From: Alphaproteobacteria bacterium UBA7314
Lineage (GTDB): Bacteria; Pseudomonadota; Alphaproteobacteria; MPNO01; UBA830
Direction of reading: 5' to 3'
NCBI GenBank assembly: GCA_002471575.1
Contig: DKQG01000051.1
Location: forward strand, 1 to 57,162
DNA length: 57,162 nucleotides
Below the pieces are notes generated by a model. The model ran no database searches. It worked only from the letters and a program-made list of their open reading frames with translations, and was not told the DNA's origin. A program made the translations under genes and the position numbers. Positions 8,603 through 18,228 of this stretch are shown here, one piece after another (positions within the stretch are counted from its first letter, which is position 1; every line of letters begins with the position of its first letter).

Positions 8603-9813
8603 TGACCGAGGATAACAAGGTTTTGAACGAAAACATCAGTAGCGATACGCCGCGCCGAATCACCATTCTTGGGTCCACCGGGTCGATCGGAACCAGCACT
8701 ATCGATCTGATCGAACGCGACCCGTCTTCCTATCGGGTCGAGGCATTGACGGCCTATCGCAATGTTGACCTCCTCGCCGAGCAGGCGCGGAAGTTCGACG
8801 CCCAGTTCGTTGCCATTGGCGATTACGATAAGTACGCGGACCTGAAAAAGGCCATGTCCGGATCTAATACGGAAGTGGCGGCGGGGCCGGAGGCCATCGT
8901 CGAGGCCGCGGCGCGGGATGCCGACTGGGTGATGGCCGGCATCGTTGGCTCCGCTGGGTTAGAGCCGACCCTAGAAGCAGCCCGACAAGGCGCCGTTGTG
9001 GCGTTCGCGAACAAGGAGTGTCTGGTCTGCGCCGGCGATCTTATGCTCGACGAGATCGCTCGTAGCGGCGCCACGCTGCTGCCCGTCGATTCCGAACATA
9101 ACGCGATTTTCCAGGTGTTCGAGTTCGACCGGCGCGAAACCATTGAAAAAATCATTCTGACCGCTTCAGGCGGTCCGTTTAGGACTTGGAGCCTAGAAGA
9201 GATGCGCAACGTTACGCCAGCTGAGGCCATCGCGCATCCCAACTGGGATATGGGGGCCAAGATTTCGGTGGATTCAGCTACCATGATGAACAAGGGGCTT
9301 GAGCTAATCGAGGCATTTTACCTTTTTGGCCTGCCAGAAGACCGCATCGATATTCTGGTTCATCCGCAGTCAATCGTTCACAGTATGGTATCGTATGTAG
9401 ATGGTTCGGTGCTTGCGCAACTGGGCTCGCCGGACATGAGAACACCAATCGCTTATACGCTGGCCTGGCCGCGCAGGATGGAGGCGCCGAGCCCACGGCT
9501 CGATCTCGGCCAGATTGCGAAGCTAACATTCGAAACTCCGGATTCTGAGAGGTTTCCTGCACTTAGACTCGCCCGTGTGGCCTTGAAAACGGGTGGGTCC
9601 GCGCCTACTATCTTAAACGCGTCCAATGAAGAAGCCGTTGCGGGCTTCCTCGCCGAAAAAGTCGGATTTCCGGACATCGCCCGCATCGTCGAGGAAACCC
9701 TGGAAAAGATGTCTGGCTCGGAAATCAGGTCGGTTGACGATGTGTTAATGGTGGACGCCGAGGCGAGGCGGGTGGCGCGGGACCTGATGTCCACGGAAGG
9801 GCTGCAGGTCTGA
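8602..9813 (+). CDS. dxr: 1-deoxy-D-xylulose 5-phosphate reductoisomerase
   Basis: Converts DXP to 2-C-methyl-D-erythritol 4-phosphate with NADPH, the first committed step of the MEP isoprenoid pathway. The NADPH-binding motif ITILGSTGSIG lies near residue 20, the metal-binding segment LLPVDSEHNAIFQ follows, and SGGPFR and HPNWDMGAKISVDSATMMNK are family signatures. I prefer the ATG at 8602, which overlaps the cdsA stop (TGATG) and has AGGGGG at proper distance, over an in-frame GTG at 8593. The bifunctional ispDF, further down the pathway, is also in this window. Confidence 0.97.
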   Translation: MTEDNKVLNENISSDTPRRITILGSTGSIGTSTIDLIERDPSSYRVEALTAYRNVDLLAEQARKFDAQFVAIGDYDKYADLKKAMSGSNTEVAAGPEAIVEAAARDADWVMAGIVGSAGLEPTLEAARQGAVVAFANKECLVCAGDLMLDEIARSGATLLPVDSEHNAIFQVFEFDRRETIEKIILTASGGPFRTWSLEEMRNVTPAEAIAHPNWDMGAKISVDSATMMNKGLELIEAFYLFGLPEDRIDILVHPQSIVHSMVSYVDGSVLAQLGSPDMRTPIAYTLAWPRRMEAPSPRLDLGQIAKLTFETPDSERFPALRLARVALKTGGSAPTILNASNEEAVAGFLAEKVGFPDIARIVEETLEKMSGSEIRSVDDVLMVDAEARRVARDLMSTEGLQV

Positions 9814-9849
9814 GCGGTGGATGTATCTGGCGGTTAGTTATAAAAACGT

Positions 9850-10998
9850 ATGATTGAATTCGCTTCCCTGGTCTGGAATTTCCTGCCGCCGTTTCTGGTG
9901 GTGCTGACAGTATTGGTGTTCGTGCACGAGCTCGGCCACTATCTTGCAGCGCGGGCCTGCGGCATCAGGGTGGAGGTGTTTTCCGTCGGTTTCGGTCGCG
10001 AAATTGTCGGATGGACCGACAAACTGGGAACGCGTTGGCGTCTCAGCTTGATACCGTTCGGCGGTTACGTAAAGATGTTCGGTGAGATGCTTGCGGTTCG
10101 GCGCGAGGACGGCGAACCGGATCCGACGGAATCGATGTGTCCGGAGGACGCCGCCGTAGCGTTCAATACTAAATCGCTGGGACAGCGCGCCTTTGTCGTT
10201 GCGGCAGGACCCGTTGCCAATTTTCTGCTCGCGGTCGTCATAATGTCTGGCATGTTCATGTCGGTGGGCCAGCCCTTCACCCCAGCCGATGTGGGAACGG
10301 TTATCCCTGGTAAAGCAGCGGACCGGGCTGGTTTCAAACCCGGTGATCTTATTGTTGCCATTGACGGATCGCCGATCGAGCGCTTTGAGGAAATTGTACG
10401 CACAGTGCGGCTGTTCCCGGGTGTTCCGTTGGTGTTCACCGTGAAACGCGACGGGCGGACGGTCAATCTGACGGCAACGCCCGACGTCATCGACCTTGAA
10501 GGACGGTTTGGTCATCAGCGATACGGACAGCTGGGTATATCGCGAACGGGCCTCGACCGAGAATTGGTAAAGCACGGCCCGTTCATAGCCGTGTGGCGCG
10601 CAGTTGAGGAAACCTACGTCCTGACCGGAACAATCTTTTCCGCCATTGGGCAGATCATACAGGGGACACGCACGACTAAGGAAATCGGCGGTCCGATCCG
10701 GATTGCTCAGATGTCGGGCGATGTTTGGGACGCCGGGCTGATTAACGTCCTGATGTTTGCGACCGTTCTGTCTATCAATCTGGGCCTCATCAATCTGTTT
10801 CCAGTGCCCATGCTGGATGGCGGGCATCTGATGTTTTATGCGATCGAGGCATTGCGCGGCCGCCCGCTGGGCGAACGTGCACAGGAGAACGGCATGCGCA
10901 TCGGGATCGCGATGGTGCTTGCGCTGATGGTTTTCGCGACTTGGAACGACTTGGTCCAGCTGCGCGTTGTCGATTTCTTCGTCAATCTGGTGACGTGA
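9850..10998 (+). CDS. rseP: RIP metalloprotease RseP (MmpA-type)
   Basis: Inner-membrane site-2 protease that cuts membrane-anchored regulators within the bilayer. The zinc motif HELGH is at residues 26-30 in the first membrane segment. A single PDZ domain (roughly residues 130-220, containing VIPGKAADRAGFKPGDLIVA) follows, and NLFPVPMLDGGH near residue 320 supplies the third zinc ligand. In Caulobacter the equivalent MmpA processes PodJ; substrates here are unknown. The gene lies between dxr and bamA, its usual position. Confidence 0.96.
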   Translation: MIEFASLVWNFLPPFLVVLTVLVFVHELGHYLAARACGIRVEVFSVGFGREIVGWTDKLGTRWRLSLIPFGGYVKMFGEMLAVRREDGEPDPTESMCPEDAAVAFNTKSLGQRAFVVAAGPVANFLLAVVIMSGMFMSVGQPFTPADVGTVIPGKAADRAGFKPGDLIVAIDGSPIERFEEIVRTVRLFPGVPLVFTVKRDGRTVNLTATPDVIDLEGRFGHQRYGQLGISRTGLDRELVKHGPFIAVWRAVEETYVLTGTIFSAIGQIIQGTRTTKEIGGPIRIAQMSGDVWDAGLINVLMFATVLSINLGLINLFPVPMLDGGHLMFYAIEALRGRPLGERAQENGMRIGIAMVLALMVFATWNDLVQLRVVDFFVNLVT

Positions 10999-11014
10999 AA
11001 GGATCGGGACCGGC

Positions 11015-13306
11015 GTGGCACAATCAGGACGCTTTCGGCAGTTGTTAAGGGTGGGTCTCGCGATATTCCTATGTTGCATTGCCCTACCGCAGGACGGGTA
11101 CGCCCAGCGTGTCGACAATCGCGTGCGGGAAATCCGGGTCGAGGGGTCGCAGCGGATCGAGGTCGGAACGGTGCGTTCCTACATGGGGATCCAGCCGGGC
11201 GACGAAATCTCCCCCGGCGCCCTTGATCGTTCGCTGAAATCGTTGTTCGCGACCGGATTATTCGCCGATGTTGAGGTCCGGCGCGATGGTCCGGATGTCG
11301 TCGTGCGTATCGTCGAAAACCCCATCATCAATAGGCTGGCGTTCGAAGGAAACCGCCGTATCGAGGACGATATTCTGCGGGACGAGGTAAAATTGCGCCC
11401 GCGTGTGGTGTTTACCCGCTCTAGGGTGCAAACGGACCTTCTGCGTATCATGGACCTTTATCGGAGGAGTGGTCGGTTTTCCGCAGTAGTGGTGCCGAAG
11501 GTTATTCAGTTGCCGCAAAACCGGGTTGATCTGGTTTTCGAGATCAAAGAGGGCGACCTTACGGAGATCCGGAAAATATCCTTCGTTGGAAACAAGGAAT
11601 ACGAAGATGCCGATCTGCGTGAAGTGGTTCAGACAAAGGAAAGCGCTTGGTACCGGTTCTTCTCATCCGACGACACTTACGACCCGGACAGGCTTGCCTT
11701 CGACCGGGAATTGCTGCGCAGGCACTACTTGGCCGAGGGATACGCGGATTTCCGCGTTGTCTCCGCCATCGCCGAACTGACGCCCGACAATAAAGCGTTT
11801 TTCGTCACTTTCACGGTGGAGGAGGGCGAGCGGTATAAATTCGGTAAAATCGATGTCCGGACCGCTTTGAAGAAAGTGGACGTAAAGAAACTGCGCGCTG
11901 ACCTGTCGATCAATTCGGGCGATTGGTACAACGCGGACGAAGTTGAAACGGCTATCGGCTTGCTGACCGATACTGTGGGCAGTCTCGGTTATGCATTCCT
12001 CGATATTCGCCCGCGGGTACGCCGCGACCGGGATAAACGAACGATAGACGTTACGTTCACCATTCAGGAAGGACCTCGGGTCTTTGTCGAGCTTGTGAAC
12101 ATATCAGGCAATGTACGTACGGTTGATGAAGTCATCCGCAGAGAAGTCCTATTGGTCGAAGGCGACGCTTTCAATACATCGAAACTACGACGGTCGCGTC
12201 AACGTATTCGCAATCTTGGTTTTTTCGAACGGGTCGAGATAAACAACAAGGCTGGCTCCTCTCCGGACAAGACCGCAATCGAAGTTTCGGTCAGGGAAAA
12301 ATCGACTGGTGAACTTTCGTTCGGGGCGGGCTTCTCGTCATCTTCTGGCATATTGGCGGACACCAGTATTCGTGAGAGAAATCTGCTCGGGCGCGGTCAG
12401 GACCTGAATCTTGGCCTTAAGGTCGGGGAAAAACAACAACAAATCGACCTGTCCTTTACCGAGCCGTATTTTCTAGACCGCGAGGTTTCGGCAGGTTTCG
12501 ACGTATTCCGCACAACGCGTGATCTGCAATCGGAAAGCTCGTTCGACCGTGAGGAGATCGGGTTCAGTTTGCGGGCGGGATACAAAATTACCGACGTCTT
12601 GTCCCAAAGCTGGAAGTACACGATCCGTCAAGACGATATCACGGGGGTCTCTTCGGATGCCTCAGCCGCAATTAAGGAGCAGGAAGGCGAGTTCGTTACA
12701 TCGTCGGTGGGCCAATCGATGCTTTACGATAGACGCGATAGCCGTTTTGCACCGACCGACGGATATTTTATCCAGGTCGGGAATACGCTTGCTGGGTTTG
12801 GGGGTGATTCAAAATATTTCCGCAGCGAGATTAAATCCGGGAAATTCTTCACACTTGCCGACCGCTGGATACTTAACATCGGCGGTGGTGGTGGTTACAT
12901 AGTCGGGATCGGCGAGGATATCCGAATTATCGACCGGTTCTTTCTGGGCGGTAATTCGCTGCGTGGTTTTGATGATGCCGGCGTGGGGCCGCGGGATCTG
13001 GCCACGCAGGATGCCGTCGGCGGTAATTGGTTTTACCGCGGTACGGTTGCGGTTGGTTTCCCCCTTGGCCTGCCAAGTGAGTTTGGCCTCCGAGGCCGTG
13101 TTTTCACTGACGCGGGAAGTATCGGAGAGAGCGACCGTACACTAGGATCGATTACGGATACCGGATCTTTGAGAATGTCGGTCGGCACAGGAATTATGTG
13201 GAATTCGCCGTTTGGGCCGGTCAATATCGACATCGCGCAGGCGATCTTGAAAGAAGACTTCGATAAGACCGAACTAGTTCGATTTAGCTTTGGTGCGAGT
13301 TTCTAA
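11015..13306 (+). CDS. bamA: Outer membrane protein assembly factor BamA
   Basis: Central component of the BAM complex, which folds beta-barrel proteins into the outer membrane. A signal peptide ends at about QDGYAQ (residue 31). Five POTRA repeats span roughly residues 35-350, and the C-terminal half is a 16-stranded barrel containing the conserved LRGFDDAGVGPRD (VRGF/Y motif) and ending in Phe, the outer-membrane signature. The start is GTG, with AAAGGA a little upstream. It overlaps skp by one base (TAATG). Confidence 0.97.
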   Translation: MAQSGRFRQLLRVGLAIFLCCIALPQDGYAQRVDNRVREIRVEGSQRIEVGTVRSYMGIQPGDEISPGALDRSLKSLFATGLFADVEVRRDGPDVVVRIVENPIINRLAFEGNRRIEDDILRDEVKLRPRVVFTRSRVQTDLLRIMDLYRRSGRFSAVVVPKVIQLPQNRVDLVFEIKEGDLTEIRKISFVGNKEYEDADLREVVQTKESAWYRFFSSDDTYDPDRLAFDRELLRRHYLAEGYADFRVVSAIAELTPDNKAFFVTFTVEEGERYKFGKIDVRTALKKVDVKKLRADLSINSGDWYNADEVETAIGLLTDTVGSLGYAFLDIRPRVRRDRDKRTIDVTFTIQEGPRVFVELVNISGNVRTVDEVIRREVLLVEGDAFNTSKLRRSRQRIRNLGFFERVEINNKAGSSPDKTAIEVSVREKSTGELSFGAGFSSSSGILADTSIRERNLLGRGQDLNLGLKVGEKQQQIDLSFTEPYFLDREVSAGFDVFRTTRDLQSESSFDREEIGFSLRAGYKITDVLSQSWKYTIRQDDITGVSSDASAAIKEQEGEFVTSSVGQSMLYDRRDSRFAPTDGYFIQVGNTLAGFGGDSKYFRSEIKSGKFFTLADRWILNIGGGGGYIVGIGEDIRIIDRFFLGGNSLRGFDDAGVGPRDLATQDAVGGNWFYRGTVAVGFPLGLPSEFGLRGRVFTDAGSIGESDRTLGSITDTGSLRMSVGTGIMWNSPFGPVNIDIAQAILKEDFDKTELVRFSFGASF

Positions 13307-13896
13307 TGAACGCATTTGGTAAGAATATTGGTATTGCCCTTTTTATCGTTGCGATATTCGTTCCCGCAGCGGGCCGGACCTTTGCGCAGGGGGTGCCGTC
13401 CCTGGGGATAGGTATTGTTGACGTTCAGAAGGTCTTGAGGGACTCGAAGGCATCAAAGAGTATCCGCCCGACGATCGATAATATGCGCAAGGAATTTCAG
13501 AAACAGGTCAGTGAGCAAGAACAAAGCCTTCGCCAAGCCGAGCAAGAGCTTAGCCGACAGCGAGCGATACTGGCGCCGGAAGCCTTTGCGCAAAAGCGGC
13601 GTATCTTCAGCGAGCAGGCGCGCGACGCACAGAAAAGCGTCCAGAGAAGGCGCCGCGACTTGGATCGGGCGTTTAATGAGACGAAGAACGAGATTCTCAA
13701 AAGCCTAATCATTGTGGCTCAGGAAGTGGCGACCGAGAAAAAGCTCAATATTCTGATCGAGAAGCGGTTTGTGTTTATTTCGGCAAAGAAACTGGATGTG
13801 ACCGATGAAATCAGAAAACGCCTGGATAAGCGCCTTCCCAAGGTTGCGATAGATTTCAGCAAAGTTGGAAAGGGCGATCCCAAGGGCCGGAAATAG
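13306..13896 (+). CDS. skp: Periplasmic chaperone Skp/OmpH family
   Basis: Holds unfolded outer-membrane proteins in the periplasm for delivery to BAM. The sequence begins with a signal peptide (hydrophobic core IALFIVAIFVPAAG, cleavage after TFAQ). The mature part starts with a beta strand, IGIVDVQKVLRDSKASK, then a long charged coiled coil (about residues 65-140) rich in Gln, Glu and Arg, as in the tentacles of Skp. The 196-residue length is normal. It sits directly between bamA and lpxD. Confidence 0.93.
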   Translation: MNAFGKNIGIALFIVAIFVPAAGRTFAQGVPSLGIGIVDVQKVLRDSKASKSIRPTIDNMRKEFQKQVSEQEQSLRQAEQELSRQRAILAPEAFAQKRRIFSEQARDAQKSVQRRRRDLDRAFNETKNEILKSLIIVAQEVATEKKLNILIEKRFVFISAKKLDVTDEIRKRLDKRLPKVAIDFSKVGKGDPKGRK

Positions 13897-13898
13897 CT

Positions 13899-14927
13899 AT
13901 GTCGCCTGATCCCCGTTTTTTTTCGCCTCGCGGGCCGTTTACCTTAGAGGAATTGTCATCGATATCCGGCGCTGTCATGGCTAGACAGGGGGAGGGTCCG
14001 GATCGCTTGGATAGTGTGGCGGCTCTTCACATGGCAGCCATATCCGACGTTAGTTTCCTCGACAACAAGTCGTACACCGACCAACTCTGCGAAACCGGTG
14101 CGGGATGCTGCATCGTTCGCCCGGAGAATCTGAACCTTGTCCCCGGCACGGCCGCGGCGCTGACCTCGGACAACCCGTACCTTGCCTATGCCCGAGTGGC
14201 TACGGCTTTTTATCCGGACTGGGACGAGACATATTGTCCTCGCTCAGAGGATGAACGAGTGCATCCGACTGCTGAGGTGGGAAACGAAACAGTTATCGGT
14301 ACGGGCTCGGTTATCGGACCCGGTGCGGTAATAGGAGACGGCTGTCAAATTTCGCCGAACGCCTTTATCGGCGGTGGCGTCCGGATCGGAAACAACTGCC
14401 GTATTGGCCCGAACGCCAGCATCCGGTTTTCAGTAATCGGAAACAATGTCACCATATATGCTGGCGCAAGAATAGGGGAACCGGGGTTCGGCTTCGCCGT
14501 CTCAGAGACGGGTCCCGTCAGCGTCCCCCAGGTCGGCCGAGTAGTTGTCGGTGACGGCGTGGAAGTCGGCGCTAACAGCACTATCGATCGGGGGGCGGCA
14601 CCGGATACCATTATTGGCGCAGGGACGAGGATTGATAATCTCGTACAGATCGGGCACAACGTCGAGGTAGGCCGAATGTGCATAATCGTTGCGCATGTAG
14701 GTATTGCAGGTAGTACAAAAGTTGGCGATGGCGTTCAAATCGGTGGGCAGGCAGGAATTGCCGGTCATCTCAAAATTGGTGACGGCGCCCGTATCGCGGC
14801 ATGTTCGGGCGTGATGAGGGATATATTGGCAGGTGAGACTGTCGCAGGTACTCCCGCGATGCCGATCAAGCAGTTTTTTCGGCAGACCGCGGCGCTGTCG
14901 CGCTTGCTGCAGAAGAGGGAAAGTTAA
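13899..14927 (+). CDS. lpxD: UDP-3-O-acylglucosamine N-acyltransferase
   Basis: Adds the N-linked hydroxyacyl chain in lipid A synthesis. Residues 1-100 form the uridine-binding domain, and residues 105-320 are a left-handed beta helix built from hexapeptide repeats of the I-G-x-G-x type. The signature QIGHNVEVGRMCIIVAHVGI contains the catalytic-histidine region. It ends immediately before the fabZ ATG. At 342 residues it is of normal length. Confidence 0.97.
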   Translation: MSPDPRFFSPRGPFTLEELSSISGAVMARQGEGPDRLDSVAALHMAAISDVSFLDNKSYTDQLCETGAGCCIVRPENLNLVPGTAAALTSDNPYLAYARVATAFYPDWDETYCPRSEDERVHPTAEVGNETVIGTGSVIGPGAVIGDGCQISPNAFIGGGVRIGNNCRIGPNASIRFSVIGNNVTIYAGARIGEPGFGFAVSETGPVSVPQVGRVVVGDGVEVGANSTIDRGAAPDTIIGAGTRIDNLVQIGHNVEVGRMCIIVAHVGIAGSTKVGDGVQIGGQAGIAGHLKIGDGARIAACSGVMRDILAGETVAGTPAMPIKQFFRQTAALSRLLQKRES

Positions 14928-15395
14928 ATGGACACGTTGGAAACGGGTTCTACCGCAGACGAGATCGACGTTCATCGCATTATGGAGATGATCCCGCATC
15001 GCTATCCGTTCTTAATGATTGATCGCGTGGTCGATATAGTTCCTGGCGTGAAGGCGACGGGGGTGAAGAACGTTACAATCAACGAGCCTTTTTTTGCGGG
15101 CCATTTTCCCGAACGGCCGGTAATGCCTGGGGTGCTGATCATTGAGGCCATGGCGCAAACCGCCGCGGTATTCGTTGTCCATACTCTTGGACCGGAGTCG
15201 GAAGGCAAGCTGGTGTATTTCATGTCGGTTGACGGCGCCCGGTTTCGAAAGCCGGTGGAGCCGGGTGATCAGCTGCATGTGGAAGTAACTAAGCAACGCA
15301 GCCGCGGAAATGTCTGGAAATTTACGGGCAGGGCCAATGTAGACGGCAATCTTGTTGCTGAAGCGACGTATGCCGCGATGATTATGAACGATTGA
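14928..15395 (+). CDS. fabZ: (3R)-hydroxyacyl-ACP dehydratase FabZ
   Basis: Dehydrates beta-hydroxyacyl-ACP in fatty acid elongation, competing with LpxA/LpxD for the same acyl donors. It is a hot-dog fold protein of 155 residues. The active-site stretch GHFPERPVMPGVLIIEAMAQ holds the catalytic His and the Glu on the following helix; HRYPFLMIDRV precedes it. There is no spacer between the lpxD stop and its ATG, which suggests translational coupling. Confidence 0.97.
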   Translation: MDTLETGSTADEIDVHRIMEMIPHRYPFLMIDRVVDIVPGVKATGVKNVTINEPFFAGHFPERPVMPGVLIIEAMAQTAAVFVVHTLGPESEGKLVYFMSVDGARFRKPVEPGDQLHVEVTKQRSRGNVWKFTGRANVDGNLVAEATYAAMIMND

Positions 15396-15402
15396 GAATT
15401 AC

Positions 15403-16203
15403 ATGACAGAAATACACCCGACCGCAATCGTCGATCCCGGTGCACAGATCGGCGAAGGCGTCTCGGTAGGCCCCTATTCGATAATTCACCAGGATGTGGA
15501 ACTTTCCGACGGCTGTCAGATTCTCTCCCACGTCGTGGTGGATGGACGGACCCATATCGGCCCCAATTGCAGGGTCTACCCGTTCGCATCGATAGGGTCT
15601 CATCCACAGGATATGAAATATCAGGGTGAACCATCGAAACTGGTAATCGGCGCCAATAACATTTTTCGTGAACACGTGACGGTAAATCCGGGTACCGAAG
15701 GCGGCGGAATGATCACCGCGATAGGTAATAACTGCCTCTTCATGATGAGCTCGCACGTTGCCCATGACTGCCAGGTTGGCAATCACGTAATAATGGCTAA
15801 CAATGCGACTTTGGCGGGGCACGTCTCTGTCGAGGACTATGCGATTATCGGAGGCCTGTCCGCGGTTCACCAGTTTTGTCGGATCGGCCGTCACGCGATG
15901 GTGGGTGGGATGTCGGGGGTTGAAAATGACGTAATTCCCTACGGGTCCGTCATGGGCGACCGCGCACGTTTAAGCGGATTGAACATCGTTGGCCTCAAAC
16001 GGCGGGGCTTTTCCCGGTCCGATATTTCTGCGCTTCGCAAGGCTTATCGACTGATGTTCGCGGAAGAAGGCACCATGTCGGAGCGGCTGGAGGACGTCGT
16101 TGAGAGCTTCTCCGAGCATGAAGCGATCATGGAGATTGTCGACTTTATTCGATCCGACTCCAGTCGCGCGATCTGTCAGCCTAAAGCTGAGCAAGGTGGA
16201 TAA
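15403..16203 (+). CDS. lpxA: UDP-N-acetylglucosamine O-acyltransferase
   Basis: First enzyme of lipid A synthesis, transferring a hydroxyacyl chain from ACP to UDP-GlcNAc. The N-terminal beta helix of hexapeptide repeats starts at IHPTAIVDPGAQIGEGV. The catalytic-His region is MMSSHVAHDCQVGNHVIMAN, and HQFCRIGRHAMVGGMSGV is also diagnostic. A helical C-terminal domain begins near residue 190. At 266 residues it is close to E. coli LpxA (262). Its end overlaps lpxI by 8 bp. Confidence 0.97.
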   Translation: MTEIHPTAIVDPGAQIGEGVSVGPYSIIHQDVELSDGCQILSHVVVDGRTHIGPNCRVYPFASIGSHPQDMKYQGEPSKLVIGANNIFREHVTVNPGTEGGGMITAIGNNCLFMMSSHVAHDCQVGNHVIMANNATLAGHVSVEDYAIIGGLSAVHQFCRIGRHAMVGGMSGVENDVIPYGSVMGDRARLSGLNIVGLKRRGFSRSDISALRKAYRLMFAEEGTMSERLEDVVESFSEHEAIMEIVDFIRSDSSRAICQPKAEQGG

Positions 16204-17020
16204 GCTTGGCGTTATCGCTGGCGCGGGGGCTCTTCCGAGGAAAATCGTCGCGGCTTGCAGAGAATCGGGCAGGGCATTTTGTGTTCTGGCTTTCGAAGGC
16301 AGTGCTGACTCCGAGATGATTAGGGATGTTCCGATCCAATGGATCAAAATGTCGTCTCTAAGCGCCGCACTGGACGCGGCGCGTAACGAAGGCGTTACCG
16401 AACTCGTCCTGGTAGGGAAAATTCCGAGACCCAGCGTTCTCGAATTGATACGGGATGTTCGGTCGGCGAAATTTATGGCGAAGGTCGGCACACGCATGCT
16501 GGGGGACGACAATATTCTGTCTGCCGTCGTCAGAGAACTGGAGGAGGTGGAAGGCTTTCGGGTAATCGCGCCGGAAACTCTACTGGAAAATCTGTTGTCG
16601 ACGGCCGGGACATACGGTGTGGTCAACCCCACGAGCGACGATCTGGCGGATATTAAAAGGGGGCTGAATGTGGTTCATCAAATCGGTCGCCTCGATATTG
16701 GGCAGGCGGCTATCGTGCAGAACGGTTTCGTTATTGGCGTGGAGGCAGCCGAGGGAACCGACCGCCTTGTGGAGAGATGCGCGGAGTTCGTATCCCAGGA
16801 ACTTCCCGGCGGCGTCCTGGTCAAAGCCGCGAAGCCGACGCAGGACCGACGGATCGACCTGCCCGCTGTCGGACTATCTACCGTCGAACATGTCGTTAGG
16901 GCTGGGTTGCGGGGAATTGCGGTCGAGACCGGCGGGGCACTTATTATCGACCGACCGAAGATGATCCGCGCAGCCGATGCGGCGGGTATTTTTCTGTTCG
17001 GCGTATCACTGAAAAACTGA
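16196..17020 (+). CDS. lpxI: UDP-2,3-diacylglucosamine pyrophosphatase LpxI
   Basis: Hydrolyses UDP-2,3-diacylglucosamine to lipid X, the step that LpxH performs in gamma- and beta-proteobacteria. The N-terminal domain begins VDKLGVIAGAGALPRKI, the glycine-rich start of the DUF1009/LpxI family, and the C-terminal catalytic domain contains LPAVGLSTVEHVVRAGLRGI. The likely start is GTG at 16196, overlapping the lpxA stop by 8 bp and preceded by GAGCAAGG; this gives 274 residues, close to Caulobacter LpxI. It lies between lpxA and lpxB, as expected for the step between them. Confidence 0.93.
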   Translation: MDKLGVIAGAGALPRKIVAACRESGRAFCVLAFEGSADSEMIRDVPIQWIKMSSLSAALDAARNEGVTELVLVGKIPRPSVLELIRDVRSAKFMAKVGTRMLGDDNILSAVVRELEEVEGFRVIAPETLLENLLSTAGTYGVVNPTSDDLADIKRGLNVVHQIGRLDIGQAAIVQNGFVIGVEAAEGTDRLVERCAEFVSQELPGGVLVKAAKPTQDRRIDLPAVGLSTVEHVVRAGLRGIAVETGGALIIDRPKMIRAADAAGIFLFGVSLKN

Positions 17021-17031
17021 CGGTATCCGCG

Positions 17032-18228
17032 ATGTCGCGCGAAAAAGAAGTTCCCTTGATCTGGCTGATTGCGGGCGAACCCTCTGGCGACCTGATTGGC
17101 GCCCGCCTGATCGTGGCGCTACGGGAGCGCTCGGGTGGGAACGTGAGGATTGCCGGTATCGGGGGCGAAGCGATGTTGGAAGAGGGACTTGAGAGTCTTT
17201 TTCCGATTTCCGACATCGCGGTGATGGGATTGATCGAGATCATTCCCAGGGTACCGTTAATCAAGCGCCGGATGCGGGAAACCATCTCGCGTATAGAATC
17301 CGATCGGCCGGATATTGTGGTCTCGATCGATGTTCCTGGTTTTTGTTACGACATATGGAAAGGTCTGCGGGGGAGCGATATTCCGCTCGTTCACTATGTT
17401 GCACCGACGGTCTGGGCCTGGCGACCGGACCGGGCAAAGAAATTCGCCGCCGAACTCGATTACCTAATGACACTTCTACCTTTCGAGCCGCCGTATTTCG
17501 AAAAAGAAGGCCTCGATACAACGTTTGTCGGCCATCCTGTTCTGGAAGGAAACGCCGGAAACGGCGCTGGTGCCGCGTTCCGAGTGGCCCATGATATCCG
17601 TCCGGATCAGACGGTGGTTTCCGTCCTGCCGGGGAGCCGGCGCGGTGAGATAAGAAAGTTGCTGTCGGTGTTCAGGTCCGCCTCGACGTGGATCGTGGAA
17701 AGATACCCCGAAGCGGTATTTGTATTCCCGACGGTTTCGTATCTTGAGGACACCGTTGCTCGCAAAACGGCCGGCTGGCCGGGCAGATCGATCGTTGTTG
17801 TCACGGTGGAAGATAAGTACGACGCGTTTGCGGCGAGTAATGCGGCGATGGCGGCTTCCGGCACGGTCTCTCTGGAACTCGCGATGGCAAGGGTTCCTCA
17901 TGTGATTGCTTACCGCATGAACGCGCTGACGGTTACGCTTGTAAAGATGCTTCACGGGGTCAACCAGAAATTTGCAAATCTACTGAACATTCTGCTCGAT
18001 CGCGAGGTTGTGCCCGAATTCATTCAGGAAAAATGTACGGCGGACCGTGTTGCCGGCGGTGTGATAGATCTTCTCGAAGAGGGGGAGACCCTAGATCGCC
18101 AGCGGGCGTCGATTGAACAGGCGCTGGATGCGCTACGGCCGCCAAAAGGAACACCGAGCGGGGCGGCGGCAGATCTTGTAATGTCAGTACTTCGCGGGAA
18201 TGGACGAAAGGAAGAACCAGCCTCATGA
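17032..18228 (+). CDS. lpxB: Lipid-A-disaccharide synthase
   Basis: Glycosyltransferase (GT19) joining UDP-diacylglucosamine and lipid X into the lipid A disaccharide. The family start IWLIAGEPSGDLIGARLI is at residues 8-25, and YVAPTVWAWRPDRAKKFA and VSVLPGSRRGEIRKL are signatures. At 398 residues the length is typical. It completes the lpxD-fabZ-lpxA-lpxI-lpxB run. Its TGA overlaps the gloA ATG by 4 bp (ATGA). Confidence 0.96.
   Translation: MSREKEVPLIWLIAGEPSGDLIGARLIVALRERSGGNVRIAGIGGEAMLEEGLESLFPISDIAVMGLIEIIPRVPLIKRRMRETISRIESDRPDIVVSIDVPGFCYDIWKGLRGSDIPLVHYVAPTVWAWRPDRAKKFAAELDYLMTLLPFEPPYFEKEGLDTTFVGHPVLEGNAGNGAGAAFRVAHDIRPDQTVVSVLPGSRRGEIRKLLSVFRSASTWIVERYPEAVFVFPTVSYLEDTVARKTAGWPGRSIVVVTVEDKYDAFAASNAAMAASGTVSLELAMARVPHVIAYRMNALTVTLVKMLHGVNQKFANLLNILLDREVVPEFIQEKCTADRVAGGVIDLLEEGETLDRQRASIEQALDALRPPKGTPSGAAADLVMSVLRGNGRKEEPAS

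Noticed and set aside
9838..11118. Long antisense frame (426 codons) opposite rseP
   Set aside because: It lies opposite a clear RseP with HELGH and PDZ motifs; its translation is rich in Arg, His and Gln with no recognisable domain, a usual by-product of G-C-biased codons.
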